A stretch of 21,943 nt of DNA from a virus (IMGVR_UViG_3300049716_000091:1-21943); one strand, 5' to 3'; shown: positions 4,653-11,304, numbered from the stretch's first letter. Numbers and translations are program-made. Notes: a model not told the origin generated them from the letters alone.

Positions 4653-7388
4653 ATGATTGATTTCAACACCATTGCCCAAACAGCGCTTGTAAACGCCCGT
4701 TCGTTTCTCGATCAATGGGTTCCGGGAGGAAAAATTGTCGGAACCGAATACACGGTCAAGAACCCAACGCGCGCGGACGGTTCAGCGGGATCGTTTAAAA
4801 TCAATCTATCGACCGGGTGTTGGTCGGATTTTGCCACGGCGGACCGCGGTGGCGATCTGGTTAGCCTCTATGCATACATTCACGGGATTAAAAACGGGGA
4901 GGCGGCTGTTCAATTGAGCAAAATATTATCATGTGAGCAACCTGTACGGCCGTTAGAACCGCAATCGAATCAACCTAAGCCTCCAGACATATGGACCCTG
5001 CAAAAAATCGTCCCTGAAAATTCTCCGAAATTACCTGTTGAGCGCCGCATAAAAATCGATGGCGTTTGGATTGGTTATAAAATCACGCATTACTGGCCCT
5101 ACAAAAATCAGCTTGGCGTGATTCTTTTCTACGTGGTGCGTTATGAAACTCCAGACGGCAAAGAGACGCCTCAAATGACGCTCTGGAAAAATCAAGATGG
5201 AAAATTAAAATGGCGATTCAAGGGTGTCGAAGGAGCCCGCCCGTTATACAACCTGGATAAAATATCTCATTCTCCCGATGCGCAAATTATTGTTGTAGAG
5301 GGAGAAAAAAAGGCTGAGGCCCTCCAAGCTCTGTTTGATGAGGCCGTCACACCAATAGTAGCGACATGTTGGGTTGGCGGCGCACCTGGAGTTTTAAAGG
5401 CCGATTGGGCCCCTCTTCTCGCGCGAAACTGTATTCTCTGGCCAGATAACGACGATGTCGGCCGAAAGGCCATGGATGATGTTATGGCGCGCGTCGACGC
5501 GACCGAGTTTCTCGTGTTAAAGATCCCCGAGGACAAGCCAAAAAAATGGGACGCAGCCGACGCTATCTTGATTGACGGCTGGAAGTTTCAAGAGATCATA
5601 GCGTTTATTAAAAAAAACCGCATTAAAATTATTCCTGAACCGAAACAATTACCTGCACCAGACGCCCCCACGGAAGAATTGATTCCACTTCCTCCGGCAG
5701 ATATGCCGCCGATCGATACGGTTCCTGATGTAAAAGTTTTTCCGTTTTTGTTTTTGGGGTTTATCGGAGACCATTGTTATTATCTGCCGAACGGAACCCG
5801 GCAGGTTATGGCGATTAAACGATCTCAACATGGTTCTGGGGAATTACTTGCCCTGGCTAAATTAACTTTTTGGGAAAATCATTATCATAGTAAATCGGGT
5901 CCTAATTGGAAACAGGCTGCCGACGATTTATTGCGCGGAACGGAATCCGTTGGAATTTATGATTTCGACAAACAGCGGGGCCGCGGTGCTTGGTTTGACC
6001 ACGGGCGTTCTGTTCTGCATCTCGGAGATAGGTTGGTTGTGGATGGAGTAGAGGCTGGCCTCACCGAAATAAAAACCAGATTCATTTACGAGGCCGCGGT
6101 CCCACTGGAACATACGAAACGGCCGGCGCTGTCAAAACTCGACGCCAATAAGCTGCAACAAATTTCGGACATGCTTTTCTGGGAAAAACCGTTATATTCG
6201 AAATTATTTACTGGGTGGATTGTATGTGCCTGCATTTGCGGGTCTCTGAAATATCGTCCGCATTTGTGGTTGACCTCGAAGCCTGGGGCCGGAAAAACAT
6301 TTATAATCGAATCAATAATGCGTCCGATCCTGGGCGAATTTGCCTTGCCGTTATCGTCCTCTACCACTGAAGCGGGTATTCGGCAAACACTTAATACCGA
6401 CGCTTTGGCTGTGCTCATCGATGAGTTCGAAGGCGAAGATTGGCAGTCTCAACAGCGTATCCAGGCAATCCTAACACTCGCACGACAGGCGTTTTCGGAC
6501 AATGGCGCTCGAATTACTAAGGGCGGCCAGAACCATAAGGCAATTTCTTTTCGTATTCGGTCCTCATTTTTTATGAGTTCGGTTGGGGTAAACCTTTATC
6601 AGCATGCCGATAAAACCAGGGTTTCAGTTATAAGTCTCGATTCTCCTCGCGATGTTCCAGATAAAACAAAGAAACAGCATTGGCTTGAACTTAACAAGCT
6701 CATCACGGACACCATTACTGATAAATGGTGTGAGTCATTTCGTGCGCGCGTGATCAAAATGATACCGACGATACGAAAAAATATTGAGGTTTTTACCGGA
6801 ACCGTATTGGATAAAATAGGCAATCGCCGATCCGGCGACCAGATGGCTCCTCTCCTTGCCGGAGCATATTTGCTCGTGTCTGACGGGGTTATTTCTTCGG
6901 AGGCAGCTCAAAAATGGATTGATGAACAAGATTGGAGTGACCAAAAAACCGTCTCTGAAAACTCGGATGAAAAATCTTGTTTAGAACTCATTTTGGGATC
7001 GTGCATACCAAACGCATTAAAACCGGGGGAAATTTCAATTGCTGAATTGTTGAATAACGTTCAAAATTGGGTTGAAGCTTATGCCGGTGAAAACATAGAA
7101 ACCTCGCCGGAAGTCATGAGTTTGAAGCGTTACGGCATCCGTCTGGATAGAGACGAAGGAATAATTTATATTTCCGACACAAATTCAAAAATTGCGGTCC
7201 TTTTAAAAAACTCACCGTGGAATAAATCATGGGGGCAACTGCTGAAGCGTATCCCTGGCGCCGTCTCGAGTCAAAAACGGTTTCATTATTCACGATCAAT
7301 GGCAACAGGCATTCCGTGGGTTCAGGCGATGGGAGAAGCGGAGGCTGAGACCCCCGCTGTTTCGGAAGATAATCAGATGGGTTTTTAA
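4653..7388 (+). CDS. Primase-helicase (Toprim plus AAA+ ATPase)
   Basis: 911 residues. The N-terminal part (~1-95, CWSDFATADRGGDLVSL) resembles the primase zinc-binding fold but lacks the usual Cys/His ligands. A Toprim-like domain follows, with VEGEKKA (215-221) and WPDNDD (263-268), the acidic residues expected to bind catalytic metal. After a Pro-rich linker (~325-360) comes a DUF927-like region, then an AAA+ helicase core: Walker A SKPGAGKT (542-549) and Walker B LAVLIDEFE (585-593). This is the expected replicative primase and helicase of the phage, making primers and unwinding the fork. Start ATG 4653 has AGGA upstream (~4635). Its TAA overlaps the stop of the convergent HTH gene. Family-level call is firm; the precise subfamily is inferred. 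Confidence 0.88.
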   Translation: MIDFNTIAQTALVNARSFLDQWVPGGKIVGTEYTVKNPTRADGSAGSFKINLSTGCWSDFATADRGGDLVSLYAYIHGIKNGEAAVQLSKILSCEQPVRPLEPQSNQPKPPDIWTLQKIVPENSPKLPVERRIKIDGVWIGYKITHYWPYKNQLGVILFYVVRYETPDGKETPQMTLWKNQDGKLKWRFKGVEGARPLYNLDKISHSPDAQIIVVEGEKKAEALQALFDEAVTPIVATCWVGGAPGVLKADWAPLLARNCILWPDNDDVGRKAMDDVMARVDATEFLVLKIPEDKPKKWDAADAILIDGWKFQEIIAFIKKNRIKIIPEPKQLPAPDAPTEELIPLPPADMPPIDTVPDVKVFPFLFLGFIGDHCYYLPNGTRQVMAIKRSQHGSGELLALAKLTFWENHYHSKSGPNWKQAADDLLRGTESVGIYDFDKQRGRGAWFDHGRSVLHLGDRLVVDGVEAGLTEIKTRFIYEAAVPLEHTKRPALSKLDANKLQQISDMLFWEKPLYSKLFTGWIVCACICGSLKYRPHLWLTSKPGAGKTFIIESIMRPILGEFALPLSSSTTEAGIRQTLNTDALAVLIDEFEGEDWQSQQRIQAILTLARQAFSDNGARITKGGQNHKAISFRIRSSFFMSSVGVNLYQHADKTRVSVISLDSPRDVPDKTKKQHWLELNKLITDTITDKWCESFRARVIKMIPTIRKNIEVFTGTVLDKIGNRRSGDQMAPLLAGAYLLVSDGVISSEAAQKWIDEQDWSDQKTVSENSDEKSCLELILGSCIPNALKPGEISIAELLNNVQNWVEAYAGENIETSPEVMSLKRYGIRLDRDEGIIYISDTNSKIAVLLKNSPWNKSWGQLLKRIPGAVSSQKRFHYSRSMATGIPWVQAMGEAEAETPAVSEDNQMGF

Positions 7389-7894
7389 TCATCGATTCGG
7401 ATAGTAATTTTCTGGCGCATGGTGATTCGATAATTTCCGCTACGGTTTTTCAGGGTGTTTAATCGCGTCAACGCCTCAAATAACGATGCTCCGCTGGTTT
7501 CTTTCAGTTTTTTAGTGGCCCTGCTTAACAGTTGTCTCGATGCCGTGTTCGTAATCCCGAGCATTTTCGCTATTTCCTCATGCGGGAGACCTTCGGCGTA
7601 ATCGGCGATGATGTCGTTTACAGCCTGTTCGCGCATCGAGTCGATGATCGCGGTCCGGATTTTATCTGCGGTGTATCCGGCAAATAAAGCGTCGTGCGGG
7701 ATCTCTGTTAAAAACATGTGGCTCAGGTCCAGAATGAATTTCTTTCGAACGAGCGCGTGTTTTTTCAGTCCGGCCTCGATTTCGTCGAGCGTGAGGCCGT
7801 ATTTTTTAATGAGATCGTACTCAGACTTAAAAACTACTGGTTTTTTGCGCGGAAACGGCTCACCAACGTTGATAAGCTCAGTGAGGGTTATCAT
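7385..7894 (-). CDS. HTH protein resembling sigma-70 region 4
   Basis: 169 residues. The C-terminal half holds a helix-turn-helix of sigma region-4 or LuxR type (~90-132), with key segments YAEGLPHEEIAKMLGI and SRQLLSRATKKLKE. The N-terminal half (~1-85) is charged helix with no recognised -10-binding region 2. A transcription activator or truncated sigma-like factor is therefore more likely than a full sigma factor. It is the last gene of the minus-strand operon and overlaps the upstream gene by 4 bp. By position it is a candidate late-gene activator acting on the 10.6-11.3 kb region; that role is inference. The weak ribosome site is provided by the end of the upstream gene (GAGG). Its stop overlaps the primase stop head-on. 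Confidence 0.65.
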   Translation of the reverse strand: MITLTELINVGEPFPRKKPVVFKSEYDLIKKYGLTLDEIEAGLKKHALVRKKFILDLSHMFLTEIPHDALFAGYTADKIRTAIIDSMREQAVNDIIADYAEGLPHEEIAKMLGITNTASRQLLSRATKKLKETSGASLFEALTRLNTLKNRSGNYRITMRQKITIRIDD

Positions 7895-8382
7895 AGCGCC
7901 GCCTCGATTTCCTCGACCGATATACCTGTTTCTGCGGCGATCTGAATGATCTGCTGCAATTTCGTATAAATCTTCGGGTGATGCTGTTTAAGACAATCCG
8001 GGCAAATGCCATGGGATACAACTATAGGAGACAATGCGATGCGCCATGAGTCATCACCCTGGCGGACCTTCCAGCAACCCATACAAGCAACTCCAAACCC
8101 GCACGACGGGCAAACACCATAGATTGCAATTTTGCCACAAGCCTTGCATTTATGAAATATATCTGACTTAGCTCGAAGCTTGTGCCGGCGCGTGGCGCAC
8201 GAGAGATGGTAGTGACCTTTTCCGATCATTGCCGTCTCGTGTTGCTGCCAGATCGGGCGCAGGCAGGCCATGCAGACGTGGCCGGTGTCGAATAATATGC
8301 CATCAATACGGTCGATGAATTTTTCAAGTGAGGGAGAGATTTTCTTGCTGGCATGCCGTTTGCGAAGTATTTTGCGTATCAC
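7891..8382 (-). CDS. Cys-rich multi-zinc protein (GTG start)
   Basis: 163 residues starting at GTG (8380-8382), with a strong AGAAGG ribosome site five bases upstream that decides the start. Six metal-ligand clusters are visible: CMAC (37-40), HYHLSC (57-62), CKAC (79-82), CPSC (91-94), CMGC (100-103) and CPDC (127-130). Together they could form about three zinc ribbons or a treble-clef pair. The N terminus is very basic (MIRKILRKRHASKK). Such proteins usually bind nucleic acid or other proteins; no family is recognised with confidence. It is translationally coupled to the downstream HTH gene, which suggests a regulatory pair. Confidence 0.75.
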   Translation of the reverse strand: MIRKILRKRHASKKISPSLEKFIDRIDGILFDTGHVCMACLRPIWQQHETAMIGKGHYHLSCATRRHKLRAKSDIFHKCKACGKIAIYGVCPSCGFGVACMGCWKVRQGDDSWRIALSPIVVSHGICPDCLKQHHPKIYTKLQQIIQIAAETGISVEEIEAAL

Positions 8383-8395
8383 TGGAACCTTCTTT

Positions 8396-8403
8396 CTGTA
8401 CAG
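8396..8403. other. 8-bp palindrome CTGTACAG before the GTG start
   Basis: A perfect 8-bp palindrome lies 13 bases upstream of the GTG start codon of the Cys-rich gene, between the ribosome site and the hairpin. It could be an operator half-site pair, but it is too short to identify. Confidence 0.2.
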
Positions 8404-8420
8404 GACGGTTTTAGAGTGTA

Positions 8421-8465
8421 GGCTGATTTCCTGGCTTCAACAGGAAATCAGCCGTTTTTATTTTT
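8421..8465 (+). terminator. Strong rho-independent terminator, plus-strand sense
   Basis: GGCTGATTTCCTG (8421-8433) pairs perfectly with CAGGAAATCAGCC (8441-8453) around a 7-base loop, followed on the plus strand by G, TTTTT, A, TTTTT (8454-8465). On the minus strand the A-rich side comes before the stem, so it is not a terminator for the surrounding minus-strand genes. It could block plus-strand read-through from the primase operon, or end a short antisense RNA. Confidence 0.8.
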
Positions 8466-8475
8466 AGAGGAGCGA

Positions 8476-8883
8476 TTAATTATTTCGTCCTCCCATTTTG
8501 ATTTTAAGGTAAAACATATCGTATCCTCCGTTAACCATTGGAAGCGGGAACCTCTCCATGTTTGGAGCAAGCGGGTGCATGCATAAGTGCGAGTATCCGA
8601 GTTCGAAGCGTCCCGCGCGCGCTCCGGCGCCATAGTCGTAGTCTGCTCTAAACGGATAAAAATCGAATCCTTTGGCCGCCGGCAGACTGTACGACGTGAA
8701 CCCACCCGATATAAAGCCGTGTTTCCAGAATTCCGCTTCGGCTTGATAGTCCACCAGTACCGTGTGGTGAACGTCGACGTACTGCATTTGGTCCATTTGG
8801 CCATAGAGCGCCATGGTATGACCAGGGATGACCCCAAGCTGCAAAACGCCAGACACGAGGATGTTTGCGAGGAGAGAGGTCAT
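8476..8883 (-). CDS. Exported or outer-membrane-like protein
   Basis: 135 residues with a hydrophobic N terminus (MTSLLANILVSGVLQLGVIP), then many alternating aromatic/small residue strands (FISGGFTSYSL, RADYDYGAGARAGRFELGY) and a closing DMFYLKIKMGG. This pattern resembles a small beta-barrel outer-membrane protein rather than a cytoplasmic enzyme. The N terminus lacks the usual basic residues of a signal peptide, so export is not proven. ATG 8881-8883 has a GGAGGG ribosome site and overlaps the Bro-N stop by 4 bp. Overlapping frames on both strands here are shadows. Possible roles include lysis, receptor masking or envelope modification, none shown by sequence. Confidence 0.65.
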   Translation of the reverse strand: MTSLLANILVSGVLQLGVIPGHTMALYGQMDQMQYVDVHHTVLVDYQAEAEFWKHGFISGGFTSYSLPAAKGFDFYPFRADYDYGAGARAGRFELGYSHLCMHPLAPNMERFPLPMVNGGYDMFYLKIKMGGRNN

Positions 8884-9449
8884 AGGTCCCTCCGTATAAG
8901 ATGTAAAATCACGTCTGAATACGTGTGATTAAATCCCATTTTTTGAGATAGGTCGTCGTGCTTGTACTGCAACATCTTAAAGGCATATTCAGAAAGCCTA
9001 AGGTTCACAAAGTCGTCGGCGATGAAAACTTCGGGAATTTTTCTCTTAGATTTAATCATCGGAACCATTGTCGGTTCATCGTTAAAATCGAATAAATTCA
9101 CGACTTTTCCCTCTGGTACAGGGTTTTTGACCGCAAATTTCCCAGTTTTTCTGATCGACGGTAAGACGTCGTGCGTGATCCAACGCCGAAAAGCGTGCGC
9201 TTCAGGCTTGTTTGAGCGGATAATGAGCGTATAAAGGCCGGATTCGGAGATGATATTGCGATCAGGACCACTTTGACCTTCGCTTTTAACGACGGTGTCC
9301 CTTTCATCACTATCGAGTTTTTGAAGTGCCATCGTAATATTTTCCAGCCCTAACACCTCGCAAACGTCGCTTGCAATCCACCATGGTTCATCGTTGATCT
9401 GTAAAACCCTGACGTTTTTTCCCGAATAGACGAAATCAAGTTCGTTCAT
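8880..9449 (-). CDS. Bro-N family antirepressor
   Basis: 189 residues. Residues ~10-105 are a clear Bro-N domain: VRVLQINDEPWWIASDVCEV, LGLENITMAL, IISESGLYTLIIRS and HAFRRWITHDVLPSIRKTGK are all typical. Phage Bro-N proteins often act as antirepressors that interfere with CI-type repressors or other DNA binding. The C-terminal part (~110-189) is not the common KilA-C/ANT domain and includes a possible small helical module (FVNLRLSEYAFKML). Start ATG 9447-9449 overlaps the preceding stop by 4 bp. The divergent repressor at 9795 is the natural target candidate. Confidence 0.88.
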   Translation of the reverse strand: MNELDFVYSGKNVRVLQINDEPWWIASDVCEVLGLENITMALQKLDSDERDTVVKSEGQSGPDRNIISESGLYTLIIRSNKPEAHAFRRWITHDVLPSIRKTGKFAVKNPVPEGKVVNLFDFNDEPTMVPMIKSKRKIPEVFIADDFVNLRLSEYAFKMLQYKHDDLSQKMGFNHTYSDVILHLIRRDL

Positions 9450-9664
9450 GATAAGGCCTCCTCTGGCGTTAATGGTTTTTCTGAAACACTCTTTTCTGAA
9501 ACACTCTTTTCTGAAGTGCGTTTTTCTTTATTCCAATACGGACTTTTACATGCCGGGCAAAGTATTGGCTTCCATTTTTTAAAGTCCTCATGATCTGGAC
9601 ATCGAGAATTCCAACCATGATCGCAGCGCAAGCAGGTATACTGCTTTTCCTTTTCCGCTTCCAT
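9446..9664 (-). CDS. Small zinc-ribbon protein with SEKSV repeats
   Basis: 72 residues, with CLRC (11-14) and a second pair in CPACKSPYWN (~36-45). The CKSPYW ending is typical of a small zinc-ribbon family common on phages and mobile elements. The tail contains tandem SEKSV repeats encoded by a 15-bp DNA repeat (9477-9515). GGGGAGG just upstream of ATG 9664 is a very strong ribosome site. It is the first gene of the minus-strand operon; a regulatory or nucleic-acid-binding role is inferred. Confidence 0.78.
   Translation of the reverse strand: MEAEKEKQYTCLRCDHGWNSRCPDHEDFKKWKPILCPACKSPYWNKEKRTSEKSVSEKSVSEKPLTPEEALS
9477..9515 (-). repeat. 15-bp tandem repeat in the zinc-ribbon gene
   Basis: TTTTCTGAAACACTC on the plus strand occurs at 9477-9491 and 9492-9506, followed by a partial TTTTCTGAA (9507-9515). 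It encodes the SEKSV repeats and keeps frame. Confidence 0.9.
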
Positions 9665-9736
9665 AACGCCTCCCCATTTTGTATGTTATGATGTGATTTT
9701 ATATTCCTTCGGTGTATTAACCTGAGGAACGTTATA

Positions 9737-9766
9737 AGTATATATCAAGATTCTAATAAAAACCAA
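9737..9766 (-). promoter_or_regulatory. Candidate promoter of the antirepressor operon
   Basis: On the minus strand, TTGGTT (9761-9766) and TATACT (9737-9742) are separated by 18 bp, a plausible sigma-70 -35/-10 pair. Transcription would start near 9730, leaving a leader of about 65 bases before the 9664 start. The gap between the divergent genes (9665-9794) is the natural operator region for the repressor. No convincing symmetric operator could be fixed by eye. Confidence 0.5.
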
Positions 9767-9794
9767 GAAAAATATTAATAAATTGATATTTTTT

Positions 9795-10127
9795 ATGAAT
9801 TATAATTTGCCGGAAATTTTAAATAAAGCCGCAAAAACATTGGGCTTTGATCAAGCAGCAATGGCGCGGGCAATGGGATGTACGCAAGGAGGATATTCCC
9901 AAATTATCAATGGGACAACAAAAAATCCAAACATCTTACTATTTGCATATTTAATTAAAAATACTAATATTTCTCCCTCGTTTCTTTTAACCGGAAAAGG
10001 GCCGGTTCTCTGTGATGATTCGGATAAAAATGATCCGGAAGAAATCAACCGACTTCGGCAGGAACTTCACGATTTAAAAATTAAATTAGAAGCGTATCAG
10101 GAAATAATTAGATTGAAACAAAAATAA
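9795..10127 (+). CDS. Cro/CI-type HTH repressor
   Basis: 110 residues from ATG 9795; an upstream in-frame TTG at 9783 is less likely. Residues ~8-66 are an XRE helix-turn-helix domain (FDQAAMARAMGCTQGGYSQI as scanning and recognition helices, then SPSFLLTGKGP). Residues ~82-108 are a charged, leucine-spaced coiled coil likely to mediate dimerisation. There is no LexA-type peptidase domain, so induction would need an antirepressor rather than RecA-stimulated self-cleavage, consistent with the divergent Bro-N gene. No Shine-Dalgarno is visible before the ATG, so translation may be leaderless, as for lambda CI. It probably maintains lysogeny. Confidence 0.82.
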   Translation: MNYNLPEILNKAAKTLGFDQAAMARAMGCTQGGYSQIINGTTKNPNILLFAYLIKNTNISPSFLLTGKGPVLCDDSDKNDPEEINRLRQELHDLKIKLEAYQEIIRLKQK

Positions 10128-10150
10128 TTTTTTTTAACAAAGGAGTATTT

Positions 10151-10594
10151 ATGTTGCGAATTTTAACGCTTTTCTTTTTTATAATAATTATGGCAGGATG
10201 TTCTGTTTATAAAATATCTTCATACGATTTTAATGATAAGATTTCAGAGGAATTTATTACAAAACCAATTTATTCCGGAATTGGTTCAACCATACCTGAT
10301 ATTTTGCTTGATGCTTTGGTTTTAGTCCCAAGCATGTTTTATCCGTTTTCTTTTATTGAAAGCAATGATATGACATTTTATGGCGGGATGGATCTTAAAA
10401 AATACTTAAGAAATACATTAGGACCCGACGGAAGACTTTTTCCACGATTTTTAGTTGTTCAAACCGGAATAACTACGACACCATGGGTAACATTTACAGA
10501 CAGCTCGGGTAAAATTGTTACTATAACAGGAAAAGCGTTTAAAATTGAACGAATAAAATTAGGCGTCCCCATTTTTATGGGAGTTTTTAACTAA
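10151..10594 (+). CDS. Lipoprotein downstream of the repressor
   Basis: 147 residues. The N terminus (MLRILTLFFFIIIMAGCS) is a lipoprotein signal peptide with lipobox M-A-G-C and lipidated Cys17. Ser at the next position favours outer-membrane sorting in enterobacterial-type rules. The mature part has no recognised enzyme motif. A good AAAGGAG ribosome site precedes ATG 10151, only 23 bp after the repressor stop, so it is likely co-expressed in the lysogen. Lipoproteins in this position often serve superinfection exclusion or lysogenic conversion; that role is inferred from context only. The DNA is noticeably AT-rich compared with the structural genes, which may mark a transferred accessory gene. 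Confidence 0.75.
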   Translation: MLRILTLFFFIIIMAGCSVYKISSYDFNDKISEEFITKPIYSGIGSTIPDILLDALVLVPSMFYPFSFIESNDMTFYGGMDLKKYLRNTLGPDGRLFPRFLVVQTGITTTPWVTFTDSSGKIVTITGKAFKIERIKLGVPIFMGVFN

Positions 10595-10860
10595 ACAATA
10601 CATTTTCTTCTTAATTTACCATTTCAACCCTCAAAACTTTTAAGGGTTGACTATCATCTTTAACAGTATTTTCCACAAAAAACCTCCCAATTTTCCCCTC
10701 CAACACAACACCTATTATATAGAGACGATTTTCGACGGTGTCATAAAAAAACACAAAAAACAGTGGCAACCCAAATAACGTTCCAGCGTTTTCTATATAA
10801 ATCAATGACTTAAACGGGTGTCTATTTCACCACTTGAGATACCTATATAAAAGACTCTCT

Positions 10861-10970
10861 CACGCGCGTCCCGCGCATGCGCACCCGCACGCGCCCATAC
10901 GCGCATACGTATATGCATTGTGTATCATGTATTATTATGTATATGTATTTGTATAAATATATATAAATCA
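10861..10970. other. Alternating pyrimidine-purine, Z-DNA-prone tract
   Basis: Runs of strict alternation such as CACGCGCGT, CGCGCATGCGCAC, CGCACGCGC and CATACGCGCATACGTATATG are joined by single CC phase slips. Composition changes from almost pure GC to AT-rich ATATATATA within about 100 bp. It includes the palindromes GCGCATGCGC (10873-10882) and ATACGTAT (10905-10912). Confidence 0.8.
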
Positions 10971-10982
10971 ATACAATAGATG

Positions 10983-11021
10983 GCCTAAAGGCTGGCAACA
11001 AGCTGCCTAAAGTATGGCAAC
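10983..11021 (+). repeat. Two iteron-like 17-bp direct repeats
   Basis: GCCTAAAG-NN-TGGCAAC occurs at 10983-10999 and 11005-11021, 22 bp apart (about two helical turns). A degenerate TGGCTAAC follows at 11023. Same-face spacing suggests binding sites for one protein. Confidence 0.75.
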
Positions 11022-11121
11022 GTGGCTAACAATTTTACATAATAAGAAAAAACGTTACTTAAATCAATGTGTTATGTGGATATAAAATAAATGAGTTTTA
11101 TTGTAAGTAAACTACCAATCC

Positions 11122-11158
11122 AAAACCCTGCATAAACCCGCTAAAACCTGCTAAACCT
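11122..11158 (+). repeat. Short degenerate AAACCYGCTA repeats
   Basis: Three to four adjacent units (AAACCCTGCAT, AAACCCGCTAA, AACCTGCTAA, ACCTC) with a 10-12 bp period lie next to AT-rich DNA. Possible protein-binding array. Confidence 0.45.
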
Positions 11159-11304
11159 CAACAATTCGATTTGTTTAAGCGCTTTTCCATTGCGGATTAG
11201 TTATTCAAGTGGTATGTTTTAACAACACAATTATCTAACAATTGTATTCAATTTTATTATACTAAAGCCTTTTATTTTAAACGATCCATTCATGATTTAA
11301 GATT

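Larger units (their letters stand above)
10595..11304. other. 710-bp gene-free region before the packaging genes
   Basis: No convincing gene. Contents from left to right: AT-rich DNA with A/T runs (10595-10855); an alternating pyrimidine-purine tract that shifts from GC-rich to AT-rich (10861-10970); two 17-bp iteron-like repeats (10983-11021); a run of AAACC-type repeats (11122-11158); and very AT-rich DNA to 11304 with a TATACT -10-like hexamer at 11258-11263 that lacks a good -35. It lies at the junction of the lysogeny and packaging modules. Late promoter, replication origin and pac/cos site are all possible uses. Confidence 0.6.

Noticed and set aside
7385-7894. Full sigma factor
   Set aside because: Only a region-4-like HTH is visible; there is no region 2 sequence for -10 recognition, so it is called a sigma-region-4-like regulator.
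8421-8465. Bidirectional terminator for the minus-strand operon
   Set aside because: The minus-strand side of the stem is followed by TACACTCTAAAA, not a T-run, so termination is expected only for plus-strand transcripts.
8587-8928. 113-codon plus-strand frame and a 129-codon minus-strand frame at 8448-8837
   Set aside because: Both lie across the 8476-8883 gene, which has a strong ribosome site and an ATGA overlap with the Bro-N gene; their sequences look non-protein-like.
10611-10805. 64-codon minus-strand frame with a TTG start
   Set aside because: Part of the translation looks protein-like, but it has no ribosome site, a rare start and lies alone in an AT-rich gene-free region facing the lipoprotein gene. 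Conservation in relatives would be needed to accept it.
10829-11213. 9-bp inverted repeat ACCACTTGA / TCAAGTGGT
   Set aside because: The copies are 376 bp apart, and a 9-bp match is expected about once by chance in a region of this size.
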